In this document: in pieces, positions 1-5,929 of the stretch
Position numbering within the stretch: position 1 is the first letter of the stretch
Layout: each line of letters starts with the position of its first letter
Assembly (NCBI GenBank): GCA_019310485.1
Contig: JAFDEF010000034.1
Coordinates: forward strand, 1-32,784
Reading direction: 5' to 3'
DNA length: 32,784 nucleotides
From: Deltaproteobacteria bacterium
GTDB lineage: Bacteria > Desulfobacterota > DSM-4660 > Desulfatiglandales > HGW-15
Program-made: the position numbers and the translations under genes
Notes under the pieces: generated by a model
The model's database searches: none
The model's input: the letters and a program-made list of their open reading frames with translations, nothing else
What the model was told of the DNA's origin: nothing

Positions 1-351
1 AGCTATTACAAGTCCTCTATGGTCATCGTGGACGAAGTGGGCTATACCCCCATTAATCGAGAAGAATGCAACCTGTTCTTCAGGTTCATTGCCAATCGGT
101 ATGAAAAAGCATGCACAGTGATAGCATCAAACAAGGCTTTTTCAGATTGGACCGAATTGTTCCATGATCCTGTGATAGTCACGGCGATCCTGGATCGCTT
201 ATTACATCACAGTACGGTCATAAACATCCGGGGAAACAGCTATCGGTTAATGGGAAAAACTGCTGAAGAAGCTTTAAAGGGAGATCAAAATACGGGGGAA
301 AGTGGCTCAGTTTTCACGACCGAAAATGGCTCAATTTTAAAAGACCGCTGA
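1..351 (+). CDS. istB: IstB-like ATPase, transposition helper of IS21 (3' part)
   Basis: The frame is open from base 1, so the gene enters from the left; the visible 116 codons are the C-terminal part of the AAA+ helper ATPase that assists the IstA transposase. Seen directly: the Walker B segment VIVDEVGY, then the IstB-typical FFRFIANRYE, a SNKAFSDW sensor-like segment, and LLDRLLHHS-like text (DRLLHHSTVINIRGNSYRL). The last 20 or so codons (GSVFTTENGS...) run through the terminal repeats of the element, as is usual in this family. The internal ATG at 19 is not the real start. Function is from established family knowledge; whether the element is still active cannot be judged without the left part. 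Confidence 0.9.
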   Translation, partial: SYYKSSMVIVDEVGYTPINREECNLFFRFIANRYEKACTVIASNKAFSDWTELFHDPVIVTAILDRLLHHSTVINIRGNSYRLMGKTAEEALKGDQNTGESGSVFTTENGSILKDR

Positions 352-353
352 CA
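1..353 (+). mobile_element. IS21-family insertion sequence, right end only
   Basis: The istB 3' end runs into the element terminus. Two copies of a TGGCTCA(A/G)TTTT motif lie at 303-313 and 326-336, and the sequence then reads AAAAGACCGCTGACA and stops looking element-like at about 353. IS21-family elements typically end in TGT...ACA with multiple internal terminal repeats, so the boundary is placed at 353. The left end, istA and most of istB lie outside the window. The boundary is inference; the repeated motif and the istB reading frame are seen directly. Confidence 0.75.
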
Positions 354-418
354 GCGCAGGATAGACTCGATGAGCGAGGAGCTAGAAATAGCTTTTCCTG
401 AAAGATAAAGAACAGCAA

Positions 419-622
419 GGTCAGATTTACATTTATTACACTCTTAGGGGATGGGAGCGGCGATATGTTGGAGGAGCGAGGCTGGAGGCAAAAGGGCAGT
501 TACGAGAAACAAGCTACGAGTGAAAAGAGAAGCAGACAGTCTTATATTCAGTAATCAGAGAATCTGTTTGATCGAGGTTGACTATGCTCGGTTAAATGTA
601 ATAAATGTAAGTTTGACCCCGG
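419..622 (+). repeat. short non-autonomous RAYT-family element A
   Basis: The left end GGTCAGATTTACATTTATTA begins at 419 and the inverted right end (AAATGTAATAAATGTAAG then TTTGACCCCGG) closes at 622, giving about 204 bp. Both ends match the termini of the full RAYT element at 3153-4157. Just inside the right end, GAGAATCTG at 559-567 followed by a degraded frame corresponds to the KNLR...stop tail of the RAYT gene. The element therefore looks like an internal-deletion derivative (MITE- or REPIN-like) rather than an independent repeat. No open frame of its own. Confidence 0.75.
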
Positions 623-759
623 TTTCATAATCCCTTTTTCTTTTCCTAACTGGAAATGGCAATCCAATTTTGGCCCACCTTCTTGGTTAGTAAATAGTTG
701 TTCATTGCCTTGCCTCGGGAAGCGCAGTCTGATAAATAAGGCTCAGAGAACCAAGCGGA

Positions 760-966
760 GGCAGACTCAAATTTCTAAAGTGCTGGGGGAGGGGGACAGA
801 AGAGGTGATAGGGGTCTTTGTACAGAGAAATGAATTAGTCATGAGTTTGGAGAATCGCTACACAAATAAAGGCCAGGGGCAGGTGCGTCTTCAGCAATTA
901 AAGAATCTGCGGGATCAAGCTGTGAGTATTCTGGGCTAAGTGTAATAAATGTAAGTTTGACCCTGG
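760..966 (+). repeat. short non-autonomous RAYT-family element B
   Basis: The right end (TAAGTGTAATAAATGTAAG, TTTGACCCTGG) at 937-966 is clear. The left end at about 760-781 (GGCAGACTCAAATTT) is a degenerate match to the family left end; with it the element is 207 bp, nearly the same length as element A, which supports the pairing. Codons 901-939 read K-N-L-R-D-Q-A-V-S-I-L-G-stop, a recognisable copy of the RAYT C-terminal tail K-N-L-R-E-L-A-T-T-I-F. The terminus ends 14 bp before the start codon of the next gene and abuts its Shine-Dalgarno. Confidence 0.65.
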
Positions 967-979
967 AGGGGTGAGGGGA

Positions 980-1966
980 TTGAAAGTACTGATAACAGGA
1001 GGGTGCGGTTTTATCGGGGTAAATCTTGTAGAGAAGCTGCTTCAGAGTAGTGAGGATTATGCGCTTCGAGTCATAGATAATCTTTCAGTGGGTAAAAAGG
1101 AGGATCTTGCTCGGGTTTCCTCTTTTATTGAAAGAGGGAGAGGGGAAGCAGGAGACGGGCACTGGGACCGCTTGGAGCTTGTGGTAGGAGATGTAACAGA
1201 GAAAAGCCTGGCTCTTAATGTATGCAAGGGTGCTGATGCCGTGGTTCACCTTGCGGCAAGCACCGGGGTTATCCCATCGGTAGAAGACCCTGAACAAGAC
1301 TTTGCCTCAAATGTAGTGGGCACCTTCAACTACCTTGAGGCAGCGCGCCTCAATGGCATTGGCCGCTTTGTGTTCGCATCCTCTGGGGCGCCTCTTGGCG
1401 AACAGGTTCCGCCGGTGCATGAGGAGATGGTTCCCCATCCGATTTCTCCTTACGGTGCTGGCAAGCTATGTGGAGAGGCCTATTGCTCGGCCTACCATGG
1501 ATCATTCGGACTTGAGACTGTTGTCTTGCGTTTTGGAAATGTCTATGGCCCGCACTCAAAGCATAAGGGCAGTGTGGTGGCGAAATTTATCAGGCACATT
1601 ATGGCATCCGAGCCTCTTCCCATATACGGGGACGGAAATCAAACCAGGGATTTTATCTATGTAGAGGACCTGACTGAAGCTATCCTCTTAGCTCTTAACA
1701 GGGCGGATGTGGGTGGAGAGATTTTTCAGATCGCAACTCACAGGGAACACACTGTTGCAGAAGCGGCCGAGGAGCTTAACCGGCTTGGCGAAAAATACTT
1801 GAGCATGAGAAGTGGGATTGTTTTTGAAAATGAACGAAGGGGAGAGATCAGGAGAAACTATTCAGATATAAGCAAGGCAAGAAGAATGCTGGGCTTTGAG
1901 CCCAGGCATGATTTGAAGCAGGGGCTGGAGAAGACTTTTAGGTGGTTTTTGGAAGAAAGGAGATAA
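980..1966 (+). CDS. NAD-dependent nucleotide-sugar epimerase/dehydratase
   Basis: An extended short-chain dehydrogenase/reductase of 328 residues, probably acting on a UDP- or dTDP-sugar. Seen directly: Rossmann motif TGGCGFIG at residues 6-13, an acidic residue after beta-2 (VIDNLS), LAAST near residue 91-95, the catalytic serine region FASSGAP (residues 132-137) and the YGAGK (Y158-x3-K162) pair; RFGNVYGP and DFIYVEDL are typical of UDP-glucose 4-epimerase and dTDP-glucose dehydratase relatives. A GTG at 971 would also be in frame, but TTG at 980 gives the canonical MKVLITGG start and sits 8 nt after GGAGGGG (965-971). That Shine-Dalgarno is immediately next to repeat B. The gene is followed 8 bp later by the SqdB-like gene, so the two are likely co-transcribed. 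Exact substrate unknown. Confidence 0.85.
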   Translation: MKVLITGGCGFIGVNLVEKLLQSSEDYALRVIDNLSVGKKEDLARVSSFIERGRGEAGDGHWDRLELVVGDVTEKSLALNVCKGADAVVHLAASTGVIPSVEDPEQDFASNVVGTFNYLEAARLNGIGRFVFASSGAPLGEQVPPVHEEMVPHPISPYGAGKLCGEAYCSAYHGSFGLETVVLRFGNVYGPHSKHKGSVVAKFIRHIMASEPLPIYGDGNQTRDFIYVEDLTEAILLALNRADVGGEIFQIATHREHTVAEAAEELNRLGEKYLSMRSGIVFENERRGEIRRNYSDISKARRMLGFEPRHDLKQGLEKTFRWFLEERR

Positions 1967-1974
1967 GAAAGCAG

Positions 1975-3168
1975 ATGAGAGTTTTTATTGCTGGAGTTGA
2001 CGGGTACCTGGGATGGTCACTGGCGATGTACCTCGTGAAACGAGGGCACGAGGTTGGGGGCGCGGACTGCTATCACAGGCGGGACTGGGTGGCGGAAATG
2101 GGCTCTCAGTCGGCAACACCGATCAAGAGAATGACAGAGCGCTTGCAGGCTTTCAGGGAAAATTTCGGGACCAACCTCTGGTTTATACGCGGGGACATGA
2201 CGGACTACAACTTTGTGTGGAATTTTTTCAGGGCTTTTGAACCAGAAGCCATAGTCCATTTTGCGGAAATGCCCTCCGCCCCCTACAGCATGATTGACGT
2301 GCACCACTGTGCTTTTACCCATACAAACAATTTGCTGGGGACCATTAACGTTCTTCATTGCATGAGGGATGTTTGCCCTGAGGCGCACCTGGTGAAGCTT
2401 GGAACCATGGGGGAGTACGGGACACCAAACGTGGATATCCCGGAGGGGTTTTTTGAAATAGAGTACAGGGGCAGGAAGGATAAACTGCCGTTCCCGAGGC
2501 AGGCCGGGAGCTGGTATCATCAGACAAAGGTACATGACAGTAACGACATCATGTTTGCATGCCGTGTTTGGGGACTTCGCTCAACTGACATCATGCAAGG
2601 CGTTGTCTTTGGCACACGCATTGACGAGATGGGAGAAGACGAGAGGTTACTCACCCGTTTTGATTTTGATCAATGCTTTGGAACAGCCATCAATCGATAC
2701 TGTGCCCAGGCCGTCATCGGCTCCCCTCTCACCCCTTACGGGAAGGGCCACCAGAGACGCGGGTTCTTGCCCTTGCGCGATTCAATGCAGTGCCTGACCA
2801 TAGCGATTGAAAACCCACCCAGCAAAGGGGAATACAGGGTGTTCAACCAGTTTGAAGAAGTCTATGACCTTACAGAGCTTGCCCTGAAGGTGCAAAAGGT
2901 GGCACGCAAGCTGGGCCTTGAGGTAGAAGTGCGAAACGTGGAGAACCCGAGGGTTGAACTGGAAGAGCACTACTACAATCCTGATCACAAGCATCTTCTG
3001 GACCTGGGGTACAAGCCCACGCACGATATCGAGGCAGAGATGGAGATCATGCTGAAGGACCTGGTCAAATACAAGCAGCGAATCGAGGCAAGGGCACATG
3101 CACTGATTCCGGATATCCGCTGGGATGGATCAAGAAAGAAGGTCTCCTACCTCCAGGGTCAGACTTAA
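1975..3168 (+). CDS. sqdB: SQD1/SqdB-like UDP-sulfoquinovose synthase
   Basis: A 397-residue extended SDR related to the enzyme that converts UDP-glucose and sulfite to UDP-sulfoquinovose. Seen directly: modified Rossmann start AGVDGYLGW, SAPYSMID, HLVKLGTMGEYGTPN with T144, and WYHQTKVHDSN with Y181 and K185, which sit one residue off plant SQD1 Thr145/Tyr182/Lys186; RGFLPLRDS and EYRVFNQF are further family signatures. ATG 1975 was chosen over an upstream in-frame GTG at 1942 that overlaps the epimerase; AAAGGAG precedes it. No SqdX/SQD2 glycosyltransferase is in the window, so the sugar could go to sulfolipid or, as with Agl3 in archaea, to a surface glycan. Oddity: the last codons (Q-G-Q-T-stop) are part of the RAYT element terminus, so the native C-terminus has been replaced or trimmed. 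Confidence 0.8.
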   Translation: MRVFIAGVDGYLGWSLAMYLVKRGHEVGGADCYHRRDWVAEMGSQSATPIKRMTERLQAFRENFGTNLWFIRGDMTDYNFVWNFFRAFEPEAIVHFAEMPSAPYSMIDVHHCAFTHTNNLLGTINVLHCMRDVCPEAHLVKLGTMGEYGTPNVDIPEGFFEIEYRGRKDKLPFPRQAGSWYHQTKVHDSNDIMFACRVWGLRSTDIMQGVVFGTRIDEMGEDERLLTRFDFDQCFGTAINRYCAQAVIGSPLTPYGKGHQRRGFLPLRDSMQCLTIAIENPPSKGEYRVFNQFEEVYDLTELALKVQKVARKLGLEVEVRNVENPRVELEEHYYNPDHKHLLDLGYKPTHDIEAEMEIMLKDLVKYKQRIEARAHALIPDIRWDGSRKKVSYLQGQT

Positions 3169-3182
3169 ATTTATTACATTTA
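3153..3182 (+). repeat. left terminal inverted repeat of RAYT element 1
   Basis: Starts CCAGGGTCAGACTTAAATTT and continues TATTACATTTA. It contains the last four codons and stop codon of the upstream SqdB-like gene. Confidence 0.8.
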
Positions 3183-3184
3183 GT

Positions 3185-3213
3185 TTGACATAGCTTTTCT
3201 TCCTTGGTAATTA
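3185..3213 (+). promoter_or_regulatory. candidate promoter of the RAYT gene
   Basis: TTGACA at 3185-3190, a 17-bp spacer, and TAATTA at 3208-3213. The predicted transcription start falls at or within a few bases of the ATG at 3219, which would make the transcript leaderless; no Shine-Dalgarno is visible before that ATG. Part of the -35 region abuts the inverted repeat. Confidence 0.45.
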
Positions 3214-3218
3214 GAGCC

Positions 3219-4136
3219 ATGCCAAGACCTCATAGAATTAATATCAAAGGAGGGTTCTACCACATACTTACCAGGGGAAATAATCGCCAAGACATTTTTT
3301 TTGCAGATACCGACGAAGAGAGATTTCTAGGGTATCTGGAAAAATATGCTGCAGTTTTCAAATACAAAGTTCACTGTTATTGCCTCATGCCTAATCACAT
3401 CCATCTCCTCTTGGAAACAGAGGAGGCAAATCTCTCCAAAATTATGCAAAGGTTGTTGAGCGCCTATACCCTTTACTTTAACAAAAAGCACAACCAAACC
3501 GGACACCTGTTCCAAGGAAGGTTCAAGAGCCTGGTGGTTGAGAAGGATGACTATCTAATTGAGCTAAGCCGGTATATACACTTAAATCCAGTTAGAGCCA
3601 ATATAGTGAAAAAACCGGAAGATTACAGGTGGTCAAGCCTTGGATATTACCTTGGTGGCCGTAGTAATAACTTCTTATGGGTGGAGGATATCCTGAGCCC
3701 ATTTGGGGGAGATGGCATGGCTTATTTAGAGTTTGTTTACGAAGGCATTGATAGGGAGTTTACCCCTTCAATAACCCAGAGTCTTTACTTGGGGAGCAAA
3801 GACTTTATCAAGAAAATCAAGGACACTCTCGGCGAGAATGAGACAGAGGAGAAACAAGAATCTGATATATCTTTCGCTCGCCTCAAGGAAGGGGTGTGTA
3901 AATATTTTCAAGTGAGTCCAGACGATATTACAAAGGCCAGGAGAAGAGAGCACGATATCCGGCAGTCGAGAAAAGTGCTTATTTATCTGGCGCGGCAGTA
4001 TACCCCCATGACCCTGTCAGAGATTGGGGTGGAGTTAGGAGGTGCAAGTCCGCAACTTGTGAGCAATGCATTTAGGGAGGTAGAGTTAGACAAGAATCTG
4101 CGGGAACTGGCAACGACTATTTTTAGTCAAATGTAA
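3219..4136 (+). CDS. REP-associated tyrosine transposase (RAYT 1)
   Basis: A 305-residue Y1_Tnp/IS200-like HUH enzyme that cuts single-stranded DNA at REP-type ends. Seen directly: opening PRPHRINIKGGFYHILTRGN typical of RAYTs, the metal-binding HUH pair in MPNHIHLLLE (H60, H62), GHLFQGRFKS, and the candidate nucleophile Y119 in SRYIHLNPVRA. Residues from about 220 onward (VCKYFQVSPDDI, RKVLIYLARQYT, LSEIGVELGG) resemble the DNA-binding domain IV of DnaA, a C-terminal extension seen in a subset of RAYTs. ATG 3219 is preferred to an in-frame TTG at 3204. The stop codon TAA is inside the right inverted repeat. The gene looks intact. Confidence 0.9.
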   Translation: MPRPHRINIKGGFYHILTRGNNRQDIFFADTDEERFLGYLEKYAAVFKYKVHCYCLMPNHIHLLLETEEANLSKIMQRLLSAYTLYFNKKHNQTGHLFQGRFKSLVVEKDDYLIELSRYIHLNPVRANIVKKPEDYRWSSLGYYLGGRSNNFLWVEDILSPFGGDGMAYLEFVYEGIDREFTPSITQSLYLGSKDFIKKIKDTLGENETEEKQESDISFARLKEGVCKYFQVSPDDITKARRREHDIRQSRKVLIYLARQYTPMTLSEIGVELGGASPQLVSNAFREVELDKNLRELATTIFSQM

Positions 4137-4157
4137 TAAATGTAAGTTTGACCCTGG
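4128..4157 (-). repeat. right terminal inverted repeat of RAYT element 1
   Basis: Reverse complement begins CCAGGGTCAAACTTACATTT and matches the left repeat with substitutions at a few positions. It is followed directly by GGAGG, the Shine-Dalgarno of the next gene. Confidence 0.8.
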
Positions 4158-4165
4158 AGGTGGTG

Positions 4166-4954
4166 ATGGATGCCCCAATTTGGGTGGTGAAAAAGGTCGT
4201 AGGGCCTTTTTTTTTGCCCGCATCGCTTTGCTTTGAAATACTGATCGTGGCGCTTGTGCTCTTGTGGTTTACCAGGAAGCAGAGAGCGGGCAAGTTGCTT
4301 GTTACAATCGGCGCAGCGCTATTCGCCCTTTTCGGGTATAGCGCCAGTTCAAGCATTTTGCTCAAGCCGCTGGAGTACAGATACCCTCCGGTGCTGAGTT
4401 TTGAAAAGGAGGCAGGGGTGAAGTGGGTGGTGGTTCTTGGAGGAGGGCATGCGTCCGACGCGCGCCTGCCTGTTACAAGCCAGATTAAAGAGACGGCGCT
4501 CGTGAGGCTCGTTGAGGGCATAAGAGTTCATCGGATGCTCCCGGGAAGCAAGCTTGTGCTATCAGGGGGCCCTGTGTTTGACCGTGTGCCTGAGGCAAAG
4601 TTGATGGCGAAGCTTGCAGAAGATCTTGGCGTTAGCAGAGAGCAACTTGTTCTTGAGGAAAGTTCCAAGGACACCAAGGATGAGGCAAAGCTGATTCGCA
4701 AGATAATAGGGAGAGAAAGATTCGTGCTTGTTACCTCTGCCTCCCACATGCCTCGCGCTGTTGCGCTTTTCAGGAAACAAGGAATGAATCCCATTCCTGA
4801 TCCAACAGGGCACCTGGTAAAGGAAAGCACAAGGCTTGCCCCCAATGATTTTTTCCCAAGCGCGCACGGCTTTCAAAAAGCCAAAAGGGCAATTTACGAG
4901 TACCTTGGGTTGTTGTGGGGTAAGGTTAGGGGACAGCTTTCTTTTCATGGGTGA
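4166..4954 (+). CDS. DUF218 (ElyC/YdcF-like) envelope protein
   Basis: A 262-residue membrane protein of the DUF218 family; E. coli ElyC, of similar size and layout, is involved in cell-envelope biogenesis. Seen directly: two N-terminal hydrophobic helices (about residues 12-35 and 43-64), then a soluble domain starting VKWVVVLGGGHASDARLP, with LVLSGGP, an ESSKDTKDEA segment and FVLVTSASHMPRA, the conserved DUF218 blocks. An in-frame TTG at 4148 lies inside the RAYT inverted repeat; ATG 4166 is 5 nt after GGAGG (4156-4160) and is the better start. The RAYT element therefore lies immediately upstream and has probably displaced the native promoter. Precise biochemical role is not known. Confidence 0.8.
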   Translation: MDAPIWVVKKVVGPFFLPASLCFEILIVALVLLWFTRKQRAGKLLVTIGAALFALFGYSASSSILLKPLEYRYPPVLSFEKEAGVKWVVVLGGGHASDARLPVTSQIKETALVRLVEGIRVHRMLPGSKLVLSGGPVFDRVPEAKLMAKLAEDLGVSREQLVLEESSKDTKDEAKLIRKIIGRERFVLVTSASHMPRAVALFRKQGMNPIPDPTGHLVKESTRLAPNDFFPSAHGFQKAKRAIYEYLGLLWGKVRGQLSFHG

Positions 4955-5338
4955 ATGCTAGCAAACTTGAAGATACAGGACTGGCGCCCAATTGCGTGTG
5001 CATGGTGCACACAAAGGCTTGCATGGTCAAGGCATGCCAACAGAGGACACAGCCCTTTCCATGTTCTAAGAAGAAACCTGATGTAAGCACTACAAGATAG
5101 GCGTATGCTCCTGCCGCTTGCCCAGCGCGTGTTCCTGCCTCTGCACAACCCTCTGGACTCAAAGATGAAGCGCATCTAGTAAATAGTGGCACAGAAATTG
5201 CTCAAAAACCTCCTTGAGGCATCAACAGCTCACCGGTTGTTTTCCTTGCTATAAGCATGTTTTCTGTATGGCTATGAACGCTGCCGTGGTGTTTTGTTGC
5301 CTCAAACAGAAGGGGGGGTTAGTAGAGGAGGTTGAATG
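4955..5338. other. intergenic region, no gene recognised
   Basis: About 380 bp with no convincing frame in either direction. It contains a near-perfect palindrome GTGTGCA-TGG-TGCACAC at 4996-5012, possibly an operator or a chance hairpin. The Shine-Dalgarno GAGGAGG (5325-5331) of the next gene is at the right edge. No promoter could be assigned with confidence. Confidence 0.5.
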
Positions 5339-5620
5339 ATGTTGAACAGGAAAAGGATTTTGATTTTTTGTCTGGTTGGAGTGGTCTTGATTGCATTTGT
5401 TCCGCTGCTGATGGCTGAGCAAGGGCAGAAGGTCAACATCAATACAGCATCAGTGCAAGAAATTATGCAGCTAAGTAACATTGGACCTCAGTATGCTCAG
5501 AGAGTCGTAGAGTACCGTGAAAAAAACGGGCCTTTTCAAAAGGCGGAAGACATCATGAAGGTCAAGGGCATTGGCTCCAAGACATGGGAGCTTAATAAAG
5601 ACAGGATTGTTGTAGAGTAA
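5339..5620 (+). CDS. ComEA-like secreted helix-hairpin-helix protein
   Basis: A 93-residue protein with an N-terminal signal sequence (RKR then a hydrophobic stretch ending LLMA, cleavage probably before EQGQ) and a ComEA-type double helix-hairpin-helix domain: VNINTASVQEIMQL, NIGPQYAQRVVEYRE, GPFQKAEDI, VKGIGSKTWE. Such domains bind DNA non-specifically; full ComEA acts in uptake of transforming DNA, but this short solo form is widespread in Desulfobacterota without proven function. Two adjacent ATG codons occur at 5336 and 5339; the second has better spacing (7 nt) from GAGGAGG. No comEC or pilus gene is in the window. The downstream end is 23 bp from RAYT-family element D. Confidence 0.85.
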   Translation: MLNRKRILIFCLVGVVLIAFVPLLMAEQGQKVNINTASVQEIMQLSNIGPQYAQRVVEYREKNGPFQKAEDIMKVKGIGSKTWELNKDRIVVE

Positions 5621-5643
5621 CTTTTCATCACCCCCCCTTCCAA

Positions 5644-5899
5644 CCAGGGTCAGACTTACATTTATTACACTTAACTTGAACAAGCGAAACGGGACAGCAA
5701 GGCGCAAGAAGAAGCTGACAAGCAAGAAGAAACAAGGGAAAAGCAGAGACAGGATGTAGGTTTGAGATTGGAGGGCCACAAGGGGCAATGAGTGTCAAGA
5801 GAAAGAGACAGTCAGATTTTGAGCAATCGAAAAATCTTCGGGACCCGGCTTTGACCATTTTGAGCAGGTTAAATGTAATAAATGTAAGTTTGACCCCGG
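5644..5899 (+). repeat. short non-autonomous RAYT-family element D
   Basis: 256 bp bounded by CCAGGGTCAGACTTACATTT (from 5644) and the inverted right end AAATGTAATAAATGTAAG-TTTGACCCCGG (to 5899). The frame from 5821 reads E-Q-S-K-N-L-R-D-P-A-L-T-I-L-S, a good copy of the C-terminal tail of RAYT 1, and upstream K-R-K-R-Q-S-D-F also fits that tail. It is the best preserved of the three internal-deletion derivatives. It fills most of the 309-bp gap between the ComEA-like gene and the histidine kinase. Confidence 0.8.
5851..5879 (+). promoter_or_regulatory. candidate outward promoter inside element D
   Basis: TTGACC at 5851-5856, a 17-bp spacer, and TGTAAT at 5874-5879 (each five of six to consensus). 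It points toward the histidine kinase start at 5930. The -10 hexamer is in the right inverted repeat. Not supported by equivalent spacing in elements A, B or the full element, so it may be specific to this copy. Confidence 0.4.
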
Positions 5900-5929
5900 T
5901 GATTGACTTTGTTAAGGGGTGGAAGTATT

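Larger units (their letters stand above)
354..979. other. non-coding stretch filled by two RAYT-derived repeats
   Basis: No credible gene lies between the IS21 end and the epimerase start. Two short repeat elements (419-622 and 760-966) occupy most of it. 354-418 and 623-759 show nothing I can identify. The only reading-frame signal is the vestige of a RAYT C-terminus inside each repeat. Confidence 0.7.
3153..4157 (+). mobile_element. RAYT element 1 (REP-associated tyrosine transposase unit)
   Basis: About 1005 bp bounded by inverted repeats: CCAGGGTCAGACTTAAATTT... at 3153-3182 and its reverse complement with a few mismatches at 4128-4157. The similarity continues outside as ACCTCC / GGAGGT. 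Inside is a single RAYT gene whose stop codon lies in the right repeat. RAYTs are Y1-type HUH transposases that act on REP-like palindromic ends; the pairing of gene and repeat here is seen directly, mobility is inferred. Elements A, B and 5644-5899 share the same ends. Confidence 0.8.

Noticed and set aside
2017..2535. Long minus-strand open frame inside the SqdB-like gene
   Set aside because: Shadow of the real gene; plus-strand catalytic motifs settle the coding strand.
4996..5012. Palindrome GTGTGCA-TGG-TGCACAC as a regulator site
   Set aside because: Only one copy, about 330 bp from the next start and with no promoter nearby; recorded in the intergenic entry but not called as an operator.
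4945..5175. Minus-strand open frame in the region after the ElyC-like gene
   Set aside because: Cysteine- and arginine-rich without domain character, no ribosome site, overlaps the 3' end of the real gene.
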